Source: Karstenula rhodostoma CBS 690.94 (taxonomy: Eukaryota > Ascomycota > Dothideomycetes > Pleosporales > Didymosphaeriaceae). Taken from it: a stretch of 64,000 nt of DNA. The stretch's first letter is position 1. The number at the start of each line of letters is the position of its first letter. The notes under the pieces were generated by a model. The model was not told where the DNA came from. It saw only the letters and a list, made by a program, of their open reading frames with translations, and did not search any database. Positions 33,089 to 46,985 of the stretch are shown here, one piece after another. The position numbers and the translations under genes are program-made. Location: contig MU001498.1 in assembly GCA_010093485.1 (NCBI GenBank), forward strand, positions 1,627,126-1,691,125, in the 5' to 3' direction.

Positions 33089-36000
33089 CTACCCCTCTCT
33101 AAGTATAATCTAGGGTCTTAATAGTCCCTAAAGACTATAAAAATACCTATATCTATAAAAAAAAAGAAAAGAATAAATTAGTCTAGAAAGAATAAAAATA
33201 AAAAAAAATATTCTTTATACTCTTAAAAAATTTCCTATTAAACTTATATAGTTATAGACTAGATTAGAGTATTCTACTCTAGTATAATTATATAGGGCTC
33301 TATAATTTCCTATATAAAAATATCTTTATTTAGAATTTTTTTAAGTAGTTAGCTATACGCTATTATATATATATTATATAGGGTTCCCTAATCCTATAAG
33401 GAGAAGTTAAGATTTAATTTAAAATCTTAAATTCTTTATTATAGTTAAAGGCTTAAAGTACTTAATATATAAAACTTAATCCTTTATAGTACTAAGAAGT
33501 ATAAAGTAAGTATACCTTATAAATATTAAATAAACTATCTAGATTAAGCTATTATATTAACTAGCCTATTTTTAAGTAATCTTTTATTAACTTCTTACCT
33601 TAATAGGTATATTATCTTTAGAATTACTATCTAAAAATACTTTATTAAGGATAACTTTCTTCTAAGTATCTAAGTACTTAAAGGGCCTAGCTACTTAAGA
33701 ATTAGTATTATAAAAGTTACCTACTAGTTTTAAAATATTCCTAAAGTTAAATACTAGATACTATATATTATTTAGATTATAGTCTTACTATATTACTTAG
33801 TACTAGAGTTTTCCCTAACTTAATTAGTTATTATAAATAAGTAATATTTCCTATTTAAAAGTATTATTAACTTTAGTTAGTAGTTTCTATAGTTAGTATT
33901 ATCTAGAAAGTAGATTATTAGATATTTTCTAAAAATAATCTATATAAAATACTAGATAAACTTTTATATATAATAGTAATTTAAACTTATAGGATAATCC
34001 TTTTATCCCTATAATATAGTATAGACTATATATTTACTTATTAAACTTAATAAAGGGATATAATATTAAAAAGCCTTTTAGAGTAATATAAATAAAATTA
34101 CTAATAATAAAGTTAAATAGTTAGTAATATTTATTAGCTTATTTTACTATTAAGTTTTATATTATAATAAAATTCTAATAGGCCTAGTTATAGACCTAAA
34201 TAATAGCTTTAAGGTAAGTAGTAATAAACTTATAGGCTTACTTAGAGCTAATATTATTAGGGGAGTTCTTAGATAACCTAACTCTATTTCTTTAGTTCTA
34301 AAAGACTTTAACTTTATAGCTAAACTTAATTTTCTATAGAGAGAAACTAGTAGATTTATTAGATAAAAAGGTTTATATCTAGTCTATTAAAGGGAGTAGA
34401 TCTAACTAGTTATTTTAAAATTTATTAATAAATAAGTAAAGATACTAGTTAATATACTTATTATATATTTTAGTTTAACTATCTATTTAGATATAATTTA
34501 TAGATATAAGTTTCTATTATATATCTATAAGGTAATATAGTTTACTAGTAAAATTAGAAATAAACTATAGCCCTTAATCTAATATAATAGATTTAGAAAT
34601 ACTAAAAATCCTCTAGATATACTAGTAGTAAAGGGAGGTAGCCTATTTTATAGTAATTATCTTATAGTATAGTAGTAAAAAGGTATATTTACTTAAGTAA
34701 TATATATAAACTATAATATTATTAAAGCTCTTTTAGTCTAGTAAAAAGCTTTTAAAGTCTATAAAAATATCTTACTATATAGCCTCTAGAATAGATAGTA
34801 GCTAAAGTAGACTTAGCTTTTTATTATAAGGGGGCTTAGTCTAGTAGTAGATTTTATAATTTTATATAAACTATTTAATATCTATATATATATAGCTCTA
34901 ATAGTATAATTTCTAGATAAGTTTATAGATTTTTTTAATACTAGGATATATAGTTATTTAGTAGAAGTAAACTATATTAATAAGAATTATTTAAAGCTAA
35001 CTAGTTTTAGGAATAACTAAGTAGTTTTAGTATAAAAGAAGTCTAGAAGGTATTCTATTATACTTACTATTTAGTTTAAAAATAGTTTCTTAAAATAGTT
35101 CTAAGATTAGATTAATATAATTTACTTTAAGTAGGTAGTTTACTAGTATAATAGGAAAGTTTTATAATTTAATCTCTTTACTTTACTAGTTTAGCTTAAT
35201 AGTAGTAATTAATACTACTATTTTATAGTCTTTATTATTAGTATTATTATTAGCGATATTTTATTATTAGGGGAAAAAGTATATTATATAGGCTAATTTA
35301 GCTTTTATTTTTTATATAACTAGTTCTTCCTATTTTTATAATAGTATATTAGCTATAATATTTATAAATTTAGAGTAAAATATAATTATATAGTTATACT
35401 AGAATAATACTTCTAACTAATAAGTCTAGTAGAATATAAATTCTTACTTTATAGAAAAGTATTTAAATATATAATAGTCTATAATAATAGTAAATAGCTC
35501 TTTTAACTATAGACTAATAAACTAGGTATACTATATATATAACTTATTTATAATAATAAGTATTTCTTTATTATAAATATTATAATTTATTTCTACTAGT
35601 TTTATTTTATATAAATAGAAACTAAAAGATTTCTAGATTCTATTATTTTATATCTATAAAATAGCTTCTATAATAATATTATTACTAGTATTAGTTTCTA
35701 TTTATATCTTATAGTAGGGGAAGTACTATATAATAAAATTATTTAAGTAGAAAAAGTTCTTTATAGCTTAAAAAGTAGTATATTCCTTATCTTTAAACTT
35801 ATACTAGATATTTTTTTTAATTAGCTTAGTAAGGGGTTAAATAACGTGTCTATAGTTTTTAAGGTAAGTTTAATAATAATTATAAAATCCTAAAAAGGAT
35901 TAGAGGGTATAAAGGCTAGTAGACTTTTTCTAGTTCTATACTATAGTTTTCTTCTTAAAATTCTTATAAATTCTATTAGTAGTAATAATAAAGTTTAGAA

Positions 36001-39000
36001 ATTTAACTTCTTAAATAGTAAATTTACTTTTCTTAATATTATAATAGAGATAGTACTCTTTTAGCTATTTAATAACTTTAGATATATAAGCCTTATACTC
36101 TAGGGGGTTCTTAGAGTAAATAAGGATATTATTAATATAAACTATATAAATTAAGTTAATTATATTAGTTAGAATTATATTAATAAAGTATTAGAATAAT
36201 ACTAGTCTATTAGTTATACTAAAAGAAAGAATATTATATTTAAAATTACTATATTAAATTTAAAATATAGAGAGGTTAAAGATATATTTAGTAAGTTATA
36301 TATAATAAAAGACTTATTATAGGTCTAGTTTAATAAATATATATACCTTAAATAGATATATAAAAGTTTCCTTTAGTAATAGTATAGAAATAATATCCTT
36401 TTTAATAATACTATTAAACCTTTTATAATTAATATAAAAATACTATCCCCCTCTAGACTTCTTTATATATAAGATAGGAGAGGTAAAGCTAATATTATTA
36501 AAGGAGATAAACCCTTTCTTTACTATATTCTAAATATATAGGTATAGTAATTCTAGCTTATTAAGGGATATAGAATATAGTAGAGAGGTCTTTAAAATAC
36601 TAATATCTTTAATAAAAATAATATTATAATTAATACCTTTTTATTATAAGGGTAAGATATTTATTTTTTATTTACTAAAATAAAAAATATTTATCCCTAC
36701 CTATTTATAATAGGGAAGCTTAGCTTTAAATTCTACTAATAACTATTTTTAAAAATTTTCTAGAAAGTTAGCTATAGCTTTCTTCTTATAATATTTAGTT
36801 TCTATAAGTTTAAATAACTTATATTAATTAATAGAGCTAATCTCTATACCTTATATACTAACTATAAATACTATAGTAGAGATAGTTAAAATATTAATAC
36901 TAACCTTAAAGAGCTATTCCCTTATTAGTATTTAATACTTAGAGGGTTTCTTTAGAAGTAGTAGCCTTAGATTAGATAATATTTTATTTATTTTATATAA
37001 ATTTTCCTTATATTAAAGTTACTCTATAGGGTAGAAGGTAGTAATAATTTAGTCTTTTAAATAGTTTTTTAGTTTAATTCTTAGCTCTTATAAGAGTTTC
37101 TTAGTAACTTATTTACTAAAGTCTTTAATAGGATTAGACTTAATAGAGGTAGTTAATTCCTTTAGTAATAATTTATTATTATATAGTAACTTATTACTAT
37201 ATCTATATACTAGGGTATTATCCTTAATACTAGACTTAGCTAATTACTAATTTTTATTTTTAGACTCTAATAGTTTAGCTTTATTACTATTCTTATTTAA
37301 AGATATATAATATACTATAATAAAGTCCTTATCTAGAATAAACTCTACTAAAAGTAGTTAATAATTACTATAGTTTTAAGGGGTAGCCTATACTAGAGAG
37401 ATAGATAATATTATAGACTCTATAGGGATTTTAAACTTCTTTATAGGGGAGTATTCCCTATAGAGTAATTATATTTATTAAAGTTAAATATTCTTTTTCT
37501 TAAAGTTAATATCCTATTAGTTAGTATTAAACTAGTATTCTTTATTAACTAGTAGGAGTAGGTAGTATAATACTATAAGTAGAGTAATAACTTATAATAG
37601 TATATTATTTAGCTATATTAAATACTAGTTATAATAATTAATTAGTAACTTAGTATTCTTAAAGAATTTTTATCCTATAATAAGATTATAGTCTCCTATT
37701 TTATATAGGATAAATTATATAGTTATAAAGTATCTATTAATATTAAATACTACTTAAAAATAGTAATTAACTAAGGTAGCCTTCTTACTAGTAAAACTCT
37801 TAAAAGGGATTAAATATTTAAGCTATATTAACTTAATACTAAGTTAGTACTTTAGTACTTTCTCTAACTATAAGGTAATAAGATTATATATAAATATACT
37901 AGAATTAATAAAGCTATATATATAAATTTTATATCTATTATTTTAGAATATTATAGAAAGTATAAAAGGTATTCCCCTAAATAAGTTAGGGATTTAAATA
38001 CCTTTAGAGTTAGTATAATACTTTTTAGGGTAGAATACTAGCTTCTATAGGTTAATTAGTTCTATACCTACTACTTTTATTAGAGGTACTAGTTTAAAGT
38101 TAACTAGTACCTCTAGTTTTCTAATTTAAAGTCTAACTTAGAGTCTTTATTAAAGATATATTTATTATTAAATTCTAAAAAAAAATAAATCTTATTTTCT
38201 TTTTAAACCTTTATAATAGTAGTAATAGTATATTTATTATAGGGTTTAATAGGGTAATTATAGTAGATATAGTCTTTAAAGAGGTAGTTATAATATATCT
38301 AATTCTTATAATACTACTCCCTAGAGTACCTATATTTAGGATTAGTAAATTAGTACTTTAAAGCTAATTTTATTATAGTATCTTTAGGTAGTTCTATAGT
38401 ATAATAAGGGGCTAAAGTAACTATTTATAATAAAAACTCCTTATAATAGTATAGGGTAAAGAAAGTAAGTTAGTTATAATTAATCTAATAATTATACTTA
38501 AAGATTTTATATAGCTTATAGATAATAGTATAAAATTTATTATAATTTATAATAGGGTTAATAATATTCTAAGTAAGCTAGTTAATAAGCTTTATATAGA
38601 GCTTTTTATAGAGTATCTCTTTAGAATTATTAGAATAAAATCTAGTCTAGTTTATAAATATATTATATTATATAATAAATAAGTTTATATCTTTTCTAGA
38701 TAGAAGTATTATTTTCTAAAGGTTAGTATAGGTATTAATATTCTAGTTTAGTAGTATAAATATAGTTTAGAGGTAGTTATATAGACCTATAAAAGATATA
38801 ATTAATTACTACTATTTCTAAATATTAAAAATTTTAAAGGTATAGTCTTCTAGCTATATATTAATATAATTAGTAATAACTATAGTATATTTTTTAGGAG
38901 TATTTTACTAAAAATAGTCTATATTAAACTTAATCTTAATCTCTAGTAAATAGAACTATAGTTTAAACTAAGTCTTATTATTATTAAATTTATTAGGGTC

Positions 39001-40459
39001 TAGAACCTTAGGGAATAGGTATTTATTCTAGCGAGCTTAGTATTTTATATAATAAAGGTTTAGTACTTTATAGAAAAATTTACTAAAGGTATTTACTTTT
39101 AAGATATATTAACCTATAGTAGAATAGTTTATACCTTATTAACTATTTATTTTTAAAGTAATTAGTTTAGTATTATATTTAATAGTAGGCACTAGCTTAG
39201 TAAGGGAAGTACTAAACTAGTAGAGTAACTTAAAGCTATTATTATTATTTAAGTTACTAATTATTACTTATATTAGTTAATTCTTAGCCTTAGTAGTCTT
39301 CTTTAGTTCTATAATCTTAGTTTATAAATAACTATTTTTCTTTTAAGTCTATATTTAAGAGTCTATTATAATATTAATTTTATTATTTAAATTAATATTT
39401 TACTAGACTAGCTTTTATTACTAGTCCTATATTTTATATATATATTAGAATAAGGTTATAAACTATAGCTTTATAGTAAATAGGGCTATATTAGTCTTAA
39501 TATAGCCTATATATATATTAGAAGTAGTAGTAAACTCTAGACCTTAGTAATTTAAGATCTCTAGGTACTTTCTATCTAAAGTAATTAGGTCTAGAATAAT
39601 TATATTAATATTAGTAAAAACTATATATAGTTTAGATATTTTCTCTAGCTTTTATAGCCTAGCTACTTATAAATTAGCCTTAAAGTTATTTTTTTTCTTT
39701 TTATAGTTTCTAGTTCTAGAATTCTAATAGAGGTCTAATTTTTTTTTAATTTTATTAATATTAGCTAGATATTCTTTAGTACCTTTAGGTAACTAGATAT
39801 CTAGTTCTAATAAGAAAAGTTTAATTTAAGAGAATAAGTCTTTTAGCTTATAGAGAGATTATATACTAGAGGCTTTAACTATTAGTACCTATTTTTATAT
39901 TAAAATAGGTAAGTAATTTTAGAGTAGTATATATAGTATCTTATTTATAGTTATACTATAATAAGAGTTATTTACTTTTAAAATATTATTAAAATCTTTT
40001 TTACTAAAATTAAAAGCTATTATTACTTTAGTAGTATAGCTTATAGAGTAAGTTTTAATATAGCTTTAAAAGAAAAGTATTAGATTTCTATTAATAGACT
40101 ATTTAGGTACTAAAGATTTTATTTTTATATACTTAATTATAGGTAGTAGTATAGTAGGTATAGAGCTATTTAGAGGTAAAGTAGATAGAAAAAAAGGGCT
40201 ATCTAAAATAGAAATATTATATAAATTAATATTTATTATAAGGGTAAAAGGTAGATTTAGATAAGTAAAATATAAGTAATAAGTAGGTAGTTAATTATAT
40301 TTTAAGCCTATTTATTAAGGGTATATATATTATTTTTAGTATACTTATAATAGGTATATATTTTTACCTAAAAAGGATTTAACCTTTATAGTAGTTAATT
40401 CTACTAAAGATACCTAATATTAGTAGATTTTTAAGGGAGTTTAAAAAATTTAAGAGAAT

Positions 40460-40580
40460 ATTCTAGCGCCTTAATAGCTAGCCTTTAATAAGGACTTTAG
40501 AGGATATTCTAGTACTTTAATAGCTAGTCTTTAATAAAGACTTTAAAGGACATTCTAGCGCCTTAATAGCTAATCTAAAG
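40460..40580 (-). repeat. 46-bp tandem repeat in the gypsy leader
   Basis: Two full 46-bp units (40,460-40,505 and 40,506-40,551) plus a partial third, each starting ATTCTAG and containing TTTAATAGCTAG or CTTAATAGCTA. It lies between the 5' LTR and the probable gag start, in the leader of the element. Confidence 0.8.
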
Positions 40581-40680
40581 AAAAATTTTAGAATTTTAGT
40601 AAACCTTTTTATATCTAAAGAACTAAAGATAGATATTATAGTTATTAATCTTTAGCTAAAAAAAGGGGTCTTAAATTTAA

Positions 40681-40926
40681 TATAAGGTTAGAATATAGCT
40701 AAATAGAGTAAATACTCTTAGAATTAGATAAATAGAAGAAACTATATAAATTAAAACTAAATTTAAAATACTAAAATAAAGAGGGTTCTAGAAAGAAACT
40801 CTTTATATACTAGATATTTAAGATTTATTAACTAATCTATATATAGGCTACTAGATAAGGCCTAAGCTTAAAGGTAAGTAAATATTCTATAAGGAAATTT
40901 AATCTTAGGTTAAATTAACCCTTATA
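40681..40926 (-). repeat. LTR (5' LTR of the minus-strand gypsy element)
   Basis: 246 bp, partner of 32,843-33,088. Followed on the right by the second ACTAT target copy at 40,927-40,931. The primer-binding site should lie just left of 40,681 but is too altered to assign. Confidence 0.9.
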
Positions 40927-42469
40927 ACTATTTTTAATATTTTTCTTAAAAGAAATAAATAGATAGGTTCTTCTCTTTATATATTAAATATATAGAAGGA
41001 AACTTTAAAACTAAAAAAAGTTATTAGTAGGTTTTTAAATTTAGCTAGAATAATTAGCTATTTTTTAAAAAAAAGTAATACTTTTTTACTTTTCCTTTTA
41101 CTTAGTATTTTATATAATTAGTAGAGTAAAAGAAAGTAAGTTAAAGAAATATTTATTAATACTATTCCTTTAAAGTTACTAGATAAGTAGAAAAGTAACT
41201 AGTATTTTATTTATTAGAAATATTTTAAATAGGTTTAACTAGTATAGTTTATACTAGTTTAAATATATTTAAAATATATTTAATTATATTTATATAGCTA
41301 CCCTCTCTATAGATATTTTTAGAGTTTAAAATTATAAACTAGATATACTAAATTATAGCCTTTAATATTTAGGTAAAACTAGCTTAGCTAGTCTTTCTAG
41401 GGGTAATAGAATAGTTTAAATAGTATTATTTAATATAAGTATAAAGTATACCCTTTTTATAAAAATATTATTAAATATATTAGAAACTTATTTATAATAT
41501 ATTCCTATAAAAGAATTTATTTTATAAAATAAAATTCCTATATTATTTAATAATAATACCTAGTAGTATAGTTTTCTAGAGTAAATAAAATACCCTTTAC
41601 TAGAAATATTTTTAAAAAGCTCTAGTATACTAGAAGGAAGAGACCTAAGCTAGATATACTTTTAGTAAAAGACCTACTTAAATATATTATAAATAATATT
41701 AGAATATATTTATAAAAAGAATTATATTTTATTCTAGCTTTAATATTATAATAAAATATTTTAAAAAGAGGATATAAATAAAGAAGTAATATCTATAAAA
41801 TAAAAAAAAAGATTTTTTTATAATTTTATTTTACTCTTTATTCTTTCTATATATAGACTAGCGTAAAAAACCTTTTAAATTAACTAAATATAATTAAATA
41901 GTAATTATATTATATTATAAATATATTTAAGGAAAATATTTAAATATATTACTAATATATTTATATAAAATACTACTTAGTTTTTATTTTCTATTTAAAG
42001 AATAGTTTAAAGTTATATTTAAAACTTTATTATTTATCTAAAGAATAGTTTATAGTTATATTTAGAACTAATTTAAATAAATTCTAAATATATTTAAACT
42101 TTATATTTAAGATTAGTTTTATAATTATTATTATTACTATAAGGACTTAGCTTTATTCTTTTAAATAAACTATTAGAGGAGAATAACTAAATATATTAGT
42201 AATAATTTAAATATATTCTAAATCTATTTAGATTTATCTAACTATTAAAATTACTCTAAGAACTACTCTATCTTTTTAGAATTAAAAGAGTAGAGGCCTA
42301 AATATATTAGTAATAAGTTAAATATATTCTAAATCTATTTAAACTTATTTTAATAATAGTTTTATTACTATTAGTATTAGTAATAGTAATAGTAATAGTA
42401 GCCCTTTTTCTTTCTTTTCTATTCCTTTTCTTCCTCTAGTTTCTAGTTAAGGGCTAAAAATATTAGTAT

Positions 42470-43115
42470 TTACTAGAATATATTTAGAATAAGTTAAGAA
42501 TATATTTAAGAGACTTACCTTATTAGAGAAAAGAAAAGAGGCTTTATTTTTTTCTTTTTTTTTTTTTTATTTTTTTCTTTTTTTTATTATTTTCTTTATT
42601 ATTTTTCTTCTCTTTATCCTTATTCTATAGATATTAGCTTAAATATATTCTTAATCTATTTAGAATTTATTTAAAAGATTTACCTAATTAATAAAAAGGG
42701 CTTTTTTTTTCTTTATTTTTTTTTTTTTTATTATCTTTCTTCTTTTTATTCTTATTTTATAGATATTAGTATAAATATATTCTAAACCTATTTAAAAAAC
42801 TTATTAAATTAAAAAAAAGAGAAAAAGTCTCTTTCTTTTTCTTTTTTTCTATTTTTATTTTTTTCTTTTTATTTTCTTTATTCTTATCCTTATTCTATAG
42901 ATATTAGTTTAAATATATTCTTAACCTATTTATAACCTATTTAAAGGACTTATCTAGATAGAGAGGAAAAAAGTAACCTCTTTCTCTTTTTTTTTTTTCT
43001 TTTTATTTTTTTTTTTTCTTTTTTATCTTTATTATTATTTTAAGTATATTAGTATAAATATATTTAGAATCTATTTAAAGGGCTTACCTAGTTAGAAATA
43101 AAAGAAAGAGGAAGA
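42470..43115. repeat. Minisatellite with polypyrimidine tracts, left arm
   Basis: About five units of roughly 120-150 bp (GATATTAG anchors near 42,648, 42,767, 42,899 and 43,048). Each has an AAATATATTC-type motif, a conserved ACTTACCTA or variant, and a 40-60 nt T/C-rich tract. Mirrored in the right arm at about 44,930-45,560. Confidence 0.75.
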
Positions 43116-43984
43116 GAGAAAGAAAAAAAAGAAAGGAAAGTAATAGGCCTAGTAGAAATCTAGTAAAAATTAGTTTAAATATATTCTAAATATATTTAAA
43201 CTTATAATATTAGTAATATTATAAATTACTATTATAGTATTATAATAGGCTAAATATAAATTAGTAGGTTAAATATATTTAGAATAAATTAGAAATATAT
43301 TTACCTTCTATTTAGAGGAAAAAGTATCTTTCTAATTATCCTTTATTTATCTTTAAAAAGTTAGTAATTAAAGTAAGTAAATATATTTAGAATATATTTA
43401 AACTAAATTTATAATAGTAAAGTTATATACTTTAATTATATAAATAATATAGATATTATAGGTTTAGTATATCCTCTAGTATTATATAAGTAAAAGGTTT
43501 AAATAAGTTTAAAATATATTAAATCTATTCTATAAGCCCTATATCTATTCTTACTATACTTAATAATATATTCTTTTTTTAAATTATTAATTAAATATAT
43601 TTAGAATATATTTAGAATATATTTAAATATAAATATTTATATATTTATTAGGAGGGGGCTAAGGCTATTAGATAAGTAATCTAAGGCTAAATATTATTAA
43701 TATAATAGTTATTATATATTAGAGCTAGAATATATTTAAAATATATTTATTTATATAATAGAGGAGCTTTTTAGTAGATATATTAGTAATTACTATATAA
43801 ATTTATTTAGAACTTATTTATATAAATATATATATAGTATTATAATTAAATATATTTAGAAGTTATTTAGATAATTTTATTTATTATAGATAATCTAGCT
43901 TATATAATATACTAAGTCTTAGTACTATTTTAATATATACTATAAAATTTACTTATATACCTATAAGGGGGTAGTATATACTAA

Positions 43985-44055
43985 TCTAAAAACTATAATT
44001 AAATAACCTACCTATATAATATATAGATAGGTTACTTAACTATAGTTTTTAAATT
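43985..44055. other. Palindrome centre
   Basis: The arms meet at CTATATA-A-TATATAG, leaving a single-base spacer at 44,019. On both sides the inverted match continues (ACTATAATTAAATAACCTAC on the left, the complement ACTATAGTTAAGTAACCTAT on the right). Confidence 0.88.
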
Positions 44056-44929
44056 AGTATATACTACCCCCTTATAGGTATATAGGTAAATTTTATAGTA
44101 TATACTAAGGTAGTACTAAGGCTTAGTATATTATATAAGCTAGATTACCTATAATAAATAAAATTATTTAAATAATTTCTAAATATATTTAATTATAATA
44201 CTATATATATATTTATATAAATAAGTTTTAAATAAGTTTATATAGTAATTACTAATATATTTACTAAAAAGCTCCTTTACTATATAGATAAATATATTCT
44301 AAATATATTCTAGCTCTAATATATAATAATTATTATATTAATAATATTTAGCCTTAAATTACTTATTTAATAGCTTTAGCCCTTTTCTAATAAATATATA
44401 GATATTTATATTTAAATATATTCTAGATATATTCTAAATATATTTAATTAATAATTTAAAAAAAAAGTATATTATTAAGTATAGTAAGAATAGGTATAAG
44501 GTTTATAAAATAGATTTAATATATTTTAAATTTATTTAAACCTTTTATTTATATAATATTAAAGGGTATACTAGATTTATAGTATTTATATTATCTATAT
44601 AATTAAAGTATATAGTTTTACTATTATAGATTTAATTTAAATATATTTTAAATATATTTACCTACTTTAATTATTAATTTTTTAAAGATAAATAAGGAAT
44701 AACTAAAAAAATACTTCTTTCTTTAAATAAAAGGTAAATATATTTCTAATTTATTTTAAATATATTTAGTCTATTAATTTATATTTAGTCTATTATAATA
44801 CTATAATAGTAGCTTATAATATTATTTATATTATAAGTTTAAATATATTTAGAATATATTTAAGCTAATTCTTACTAAGCTTCTATTAGGCCTATTATTT
44901 CCTTCTTTCTTTCTTTTTTTTTTCCTTCT

Positions 44930-45560
44930 TCCTTTTCTACCCCTAACTAGATAAGTTCTTTAAATAGATTTTAAATATATTTATACTAATATACTTAAAA
45001 TAATAATAAAAATAAAAAGGAAAAAAAAAAAAAAAAAAAATAAAAAAAGAAACTATTTTCTTTTCTTTTACTTAGATAAGTTCTTTAAATAGATTCTAAA
45101 TAGGTTAAGAATATATTTAAGCTAATATCTATAAAATAAAAATAAAAATAAAAAAGATAAAAAAAAAAAAATAGAGGTAGAAAAGAAAAAGAAAAAAAAA
45201 GTCTTTTTTTCTTTTTTTAGTTTAGTAAGTTTTTTAAATAGGTTTAGAATATATTTATACTAATATCTATAGAATAAGGATAAAGAGAAGAAAGATAATA
45301 AAAAAAAAAAAAAAAAAAAGAGAAAAAAGCCTTTTTTATTAATTAAATAAGTTCTTTAAATAGGTTCTAAATAGGTTAAGAATATATTTAAGCTAATATC
45401 TATAAGATAAAAATAAAGAGGAGAAAAATAATAAAAAAAATAATAAAAAGGAGAAAAAAGTAAAAAAAAAGGAAAAAAAAGCCTCTTTTCCTTCCTCTAA
45501 TAAAGTAAGTCTTTTAAATATATTTTTAATTTATTCTAAATATATTCTAGTAAATACTAA
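44930..45560. repeat. Minisatellite with polypurine tracts, right arm
   Basis: Inverted counterpart of 42,470-43,115. It has the same number of recognisable units but different tract lengths, including A runs of about 20, as expected of slippage after the arms formed. Confidence 0.75.
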
Positions 45561-46980
45561 TATTTTTAGCCCTTAATTAGGAACTAGAAAAAGAGGAGGA
45601 ATAGAAAGAAAAGAAAAAGGGCTACTATTACTACTACTACTATTAATACTAATAATAGTAAAACTACTATTAAGATAAATTTAAATAGATTTAGAATATA
45701 TTTAAACTATTACTAATATATTTAGCTATCCTTTCTTAGTAGCCTATTTAAAAGAATAAAGCTAAGTTTTTATAATAATAATAATAGCTATAAAACTAGT
45801 TTTAAGTATAAAGTCTAAATATATTTAAAACTTATTTAAACTAGTTCTAAATATAACTATAAATTATTTTTTAGATAAATAATAAAATTCTAAATATAAT
45901 TCTAAATTATTCTTTAAATAGAAAATAAAAACTAAGTAATATCTTATATAAATATATTAGTAATATATTTAAATATTTTTCTTAAATATATTTATAATAT
46001 AATATAATTACTATTTAATTATATTTAGCTAATCTAAAAGGTTTTTCACGCTAGTCTATATATAGAAAGAATAAGAAGTAAAAAAAAATTATAAAAAAAT
46101 TTTTTTTTTTATTTTATAAATATTACTTTTTTATTTATATCCTTTTCTTAAAGTACTTTATTATAATATTAAAGTTAGAATAAAATATAATTTTTTTTAT
46201 AAATATATTCTAATATTATTTATAATATATTTAAGTAGACTTTTTACTAAAAGTATATCTAGCTTAGGTCTCTTCCTTCTAGTATACTAGAGCTTTTTAA
46301 AAATATTTCTAATAAAGGGTACTTTATTTATTCTAAAGAACTATACTACTAGATATTACTATTAAATAATATAGAAATTTTACTCTATAAAGTAAATTCT
46401 TTTATAAGAATATATTATAAATAAGTTTCTAATATATTTAATAATATTTTTATAAAAAGGGTATACTTTATACTTATATTAAATAATATTATTTAAACTA
46501 CCCTATTATCTCTAGAAAGACTAGCTAAGCTAGTTTTATCTAAATATTAAAAGCTATTATTTAGTATACCTAGCTTATAACTTTAAGCTCTAAAGATATC
46601 TATAGAGAGGATAGCTATATAAGTATAATTAAATATATTTTAAATATATTTAAACTAGTATAAACTATACTAGTTAAATTTATTTAGAATACTTTTAATA
46701 AATAAAATACTAGTTACTTTTCTATTTATCTAGTAACTCTAGAGGAATAGTATTAATAAATATTCCTTTAACCTATTCTCTTTTACTCTACTAATTATAT
46801 AAAATATTAAGTAAAAGGAAAAATAAAAAAATATTATTTCTTTTTAAGAAGTAGTTTATTATTTTAGCTAAATTTAAAAACTTACTAGTAACTTTTTTTA
46901 GTCTTAAAGTTTCCTTCTATATATTTAATATATAAAGAGAAAAACCTATCTATTTATTCCCTTTAAAAAAAATACTAGGA

Positions 46981-46985
46981 ATAGT
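46981..46985 (-). other. Empty target site of the gypsy element
   Basis: The right-arm complement reads AGTATT-ACTAT-TCCTAGTATTTT, which is the uninterrupted form of the left-arm sequence on either side of the LTR element (AGTATT-ACTAT ... ACTAT-TTTTAATATTTT). The differences are CC to TT and G to A. Confidence 0.88.

Larger units (their letters stand above)
32843..40926 (-). mobile_element. Ty3/gypsy LTR retrotransposon, complete but RIP-inactivated
   Basis: 8,084 bp with 246-bp LTRs (32,843-33,088 and 40,681-40,926) that begin TATAAGG and end CCTTATA or CTTTATA. The target duplication is ACTAT (32,838-32,842 and 40,927-40,931). Coding is on the minus strand. Reverse transcriptase is recognisable at about 36,100-36,330: SFSITN then YIVYINNILIYSK, where the YxDDxLIYS aspartates have become Asn. 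The integrase core lies at about 34,550-34,600 (a broken DRGxQFISNFTSKLYYL). A protease-like FINSS (from an IDSG-type site) is near 37,890-37,910. Integrase downstream of RT fixes Ty3/gypsy order. A purine tract, the complement of CTACCCCTCTCT at 33,089-33,100, abuts the left LTR as expected of a polypurine tract. Stops occur throughout, so the element is dead. Confidence 0.92.
29329..44018 (+). repeat. Giant palindrome, left arm (interrupted by an LTR element)
   Basis: The sequence starting CAGGATACAGCTCACC at 29,329 is the inverted counterpart of the end at 50,719. Matching segments can be followed throughout. Examples are 30,050-30,070 against 49,750-49,765 and 49,988-50,000; 32,800-32,842 against 46,981-47,020; 40,970-41,060 against 46,850-46,950; 41,861 against 46,050; and the centre. 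Removing the LTR element and one target duplication (8,089 bp) leaves about 6.6 kb. The arms differ by transitions of RIP type; for example the left has GCGTAAAA where the right complement has GCGTGAAA. No coding frame survives. Confidence 0.9.
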
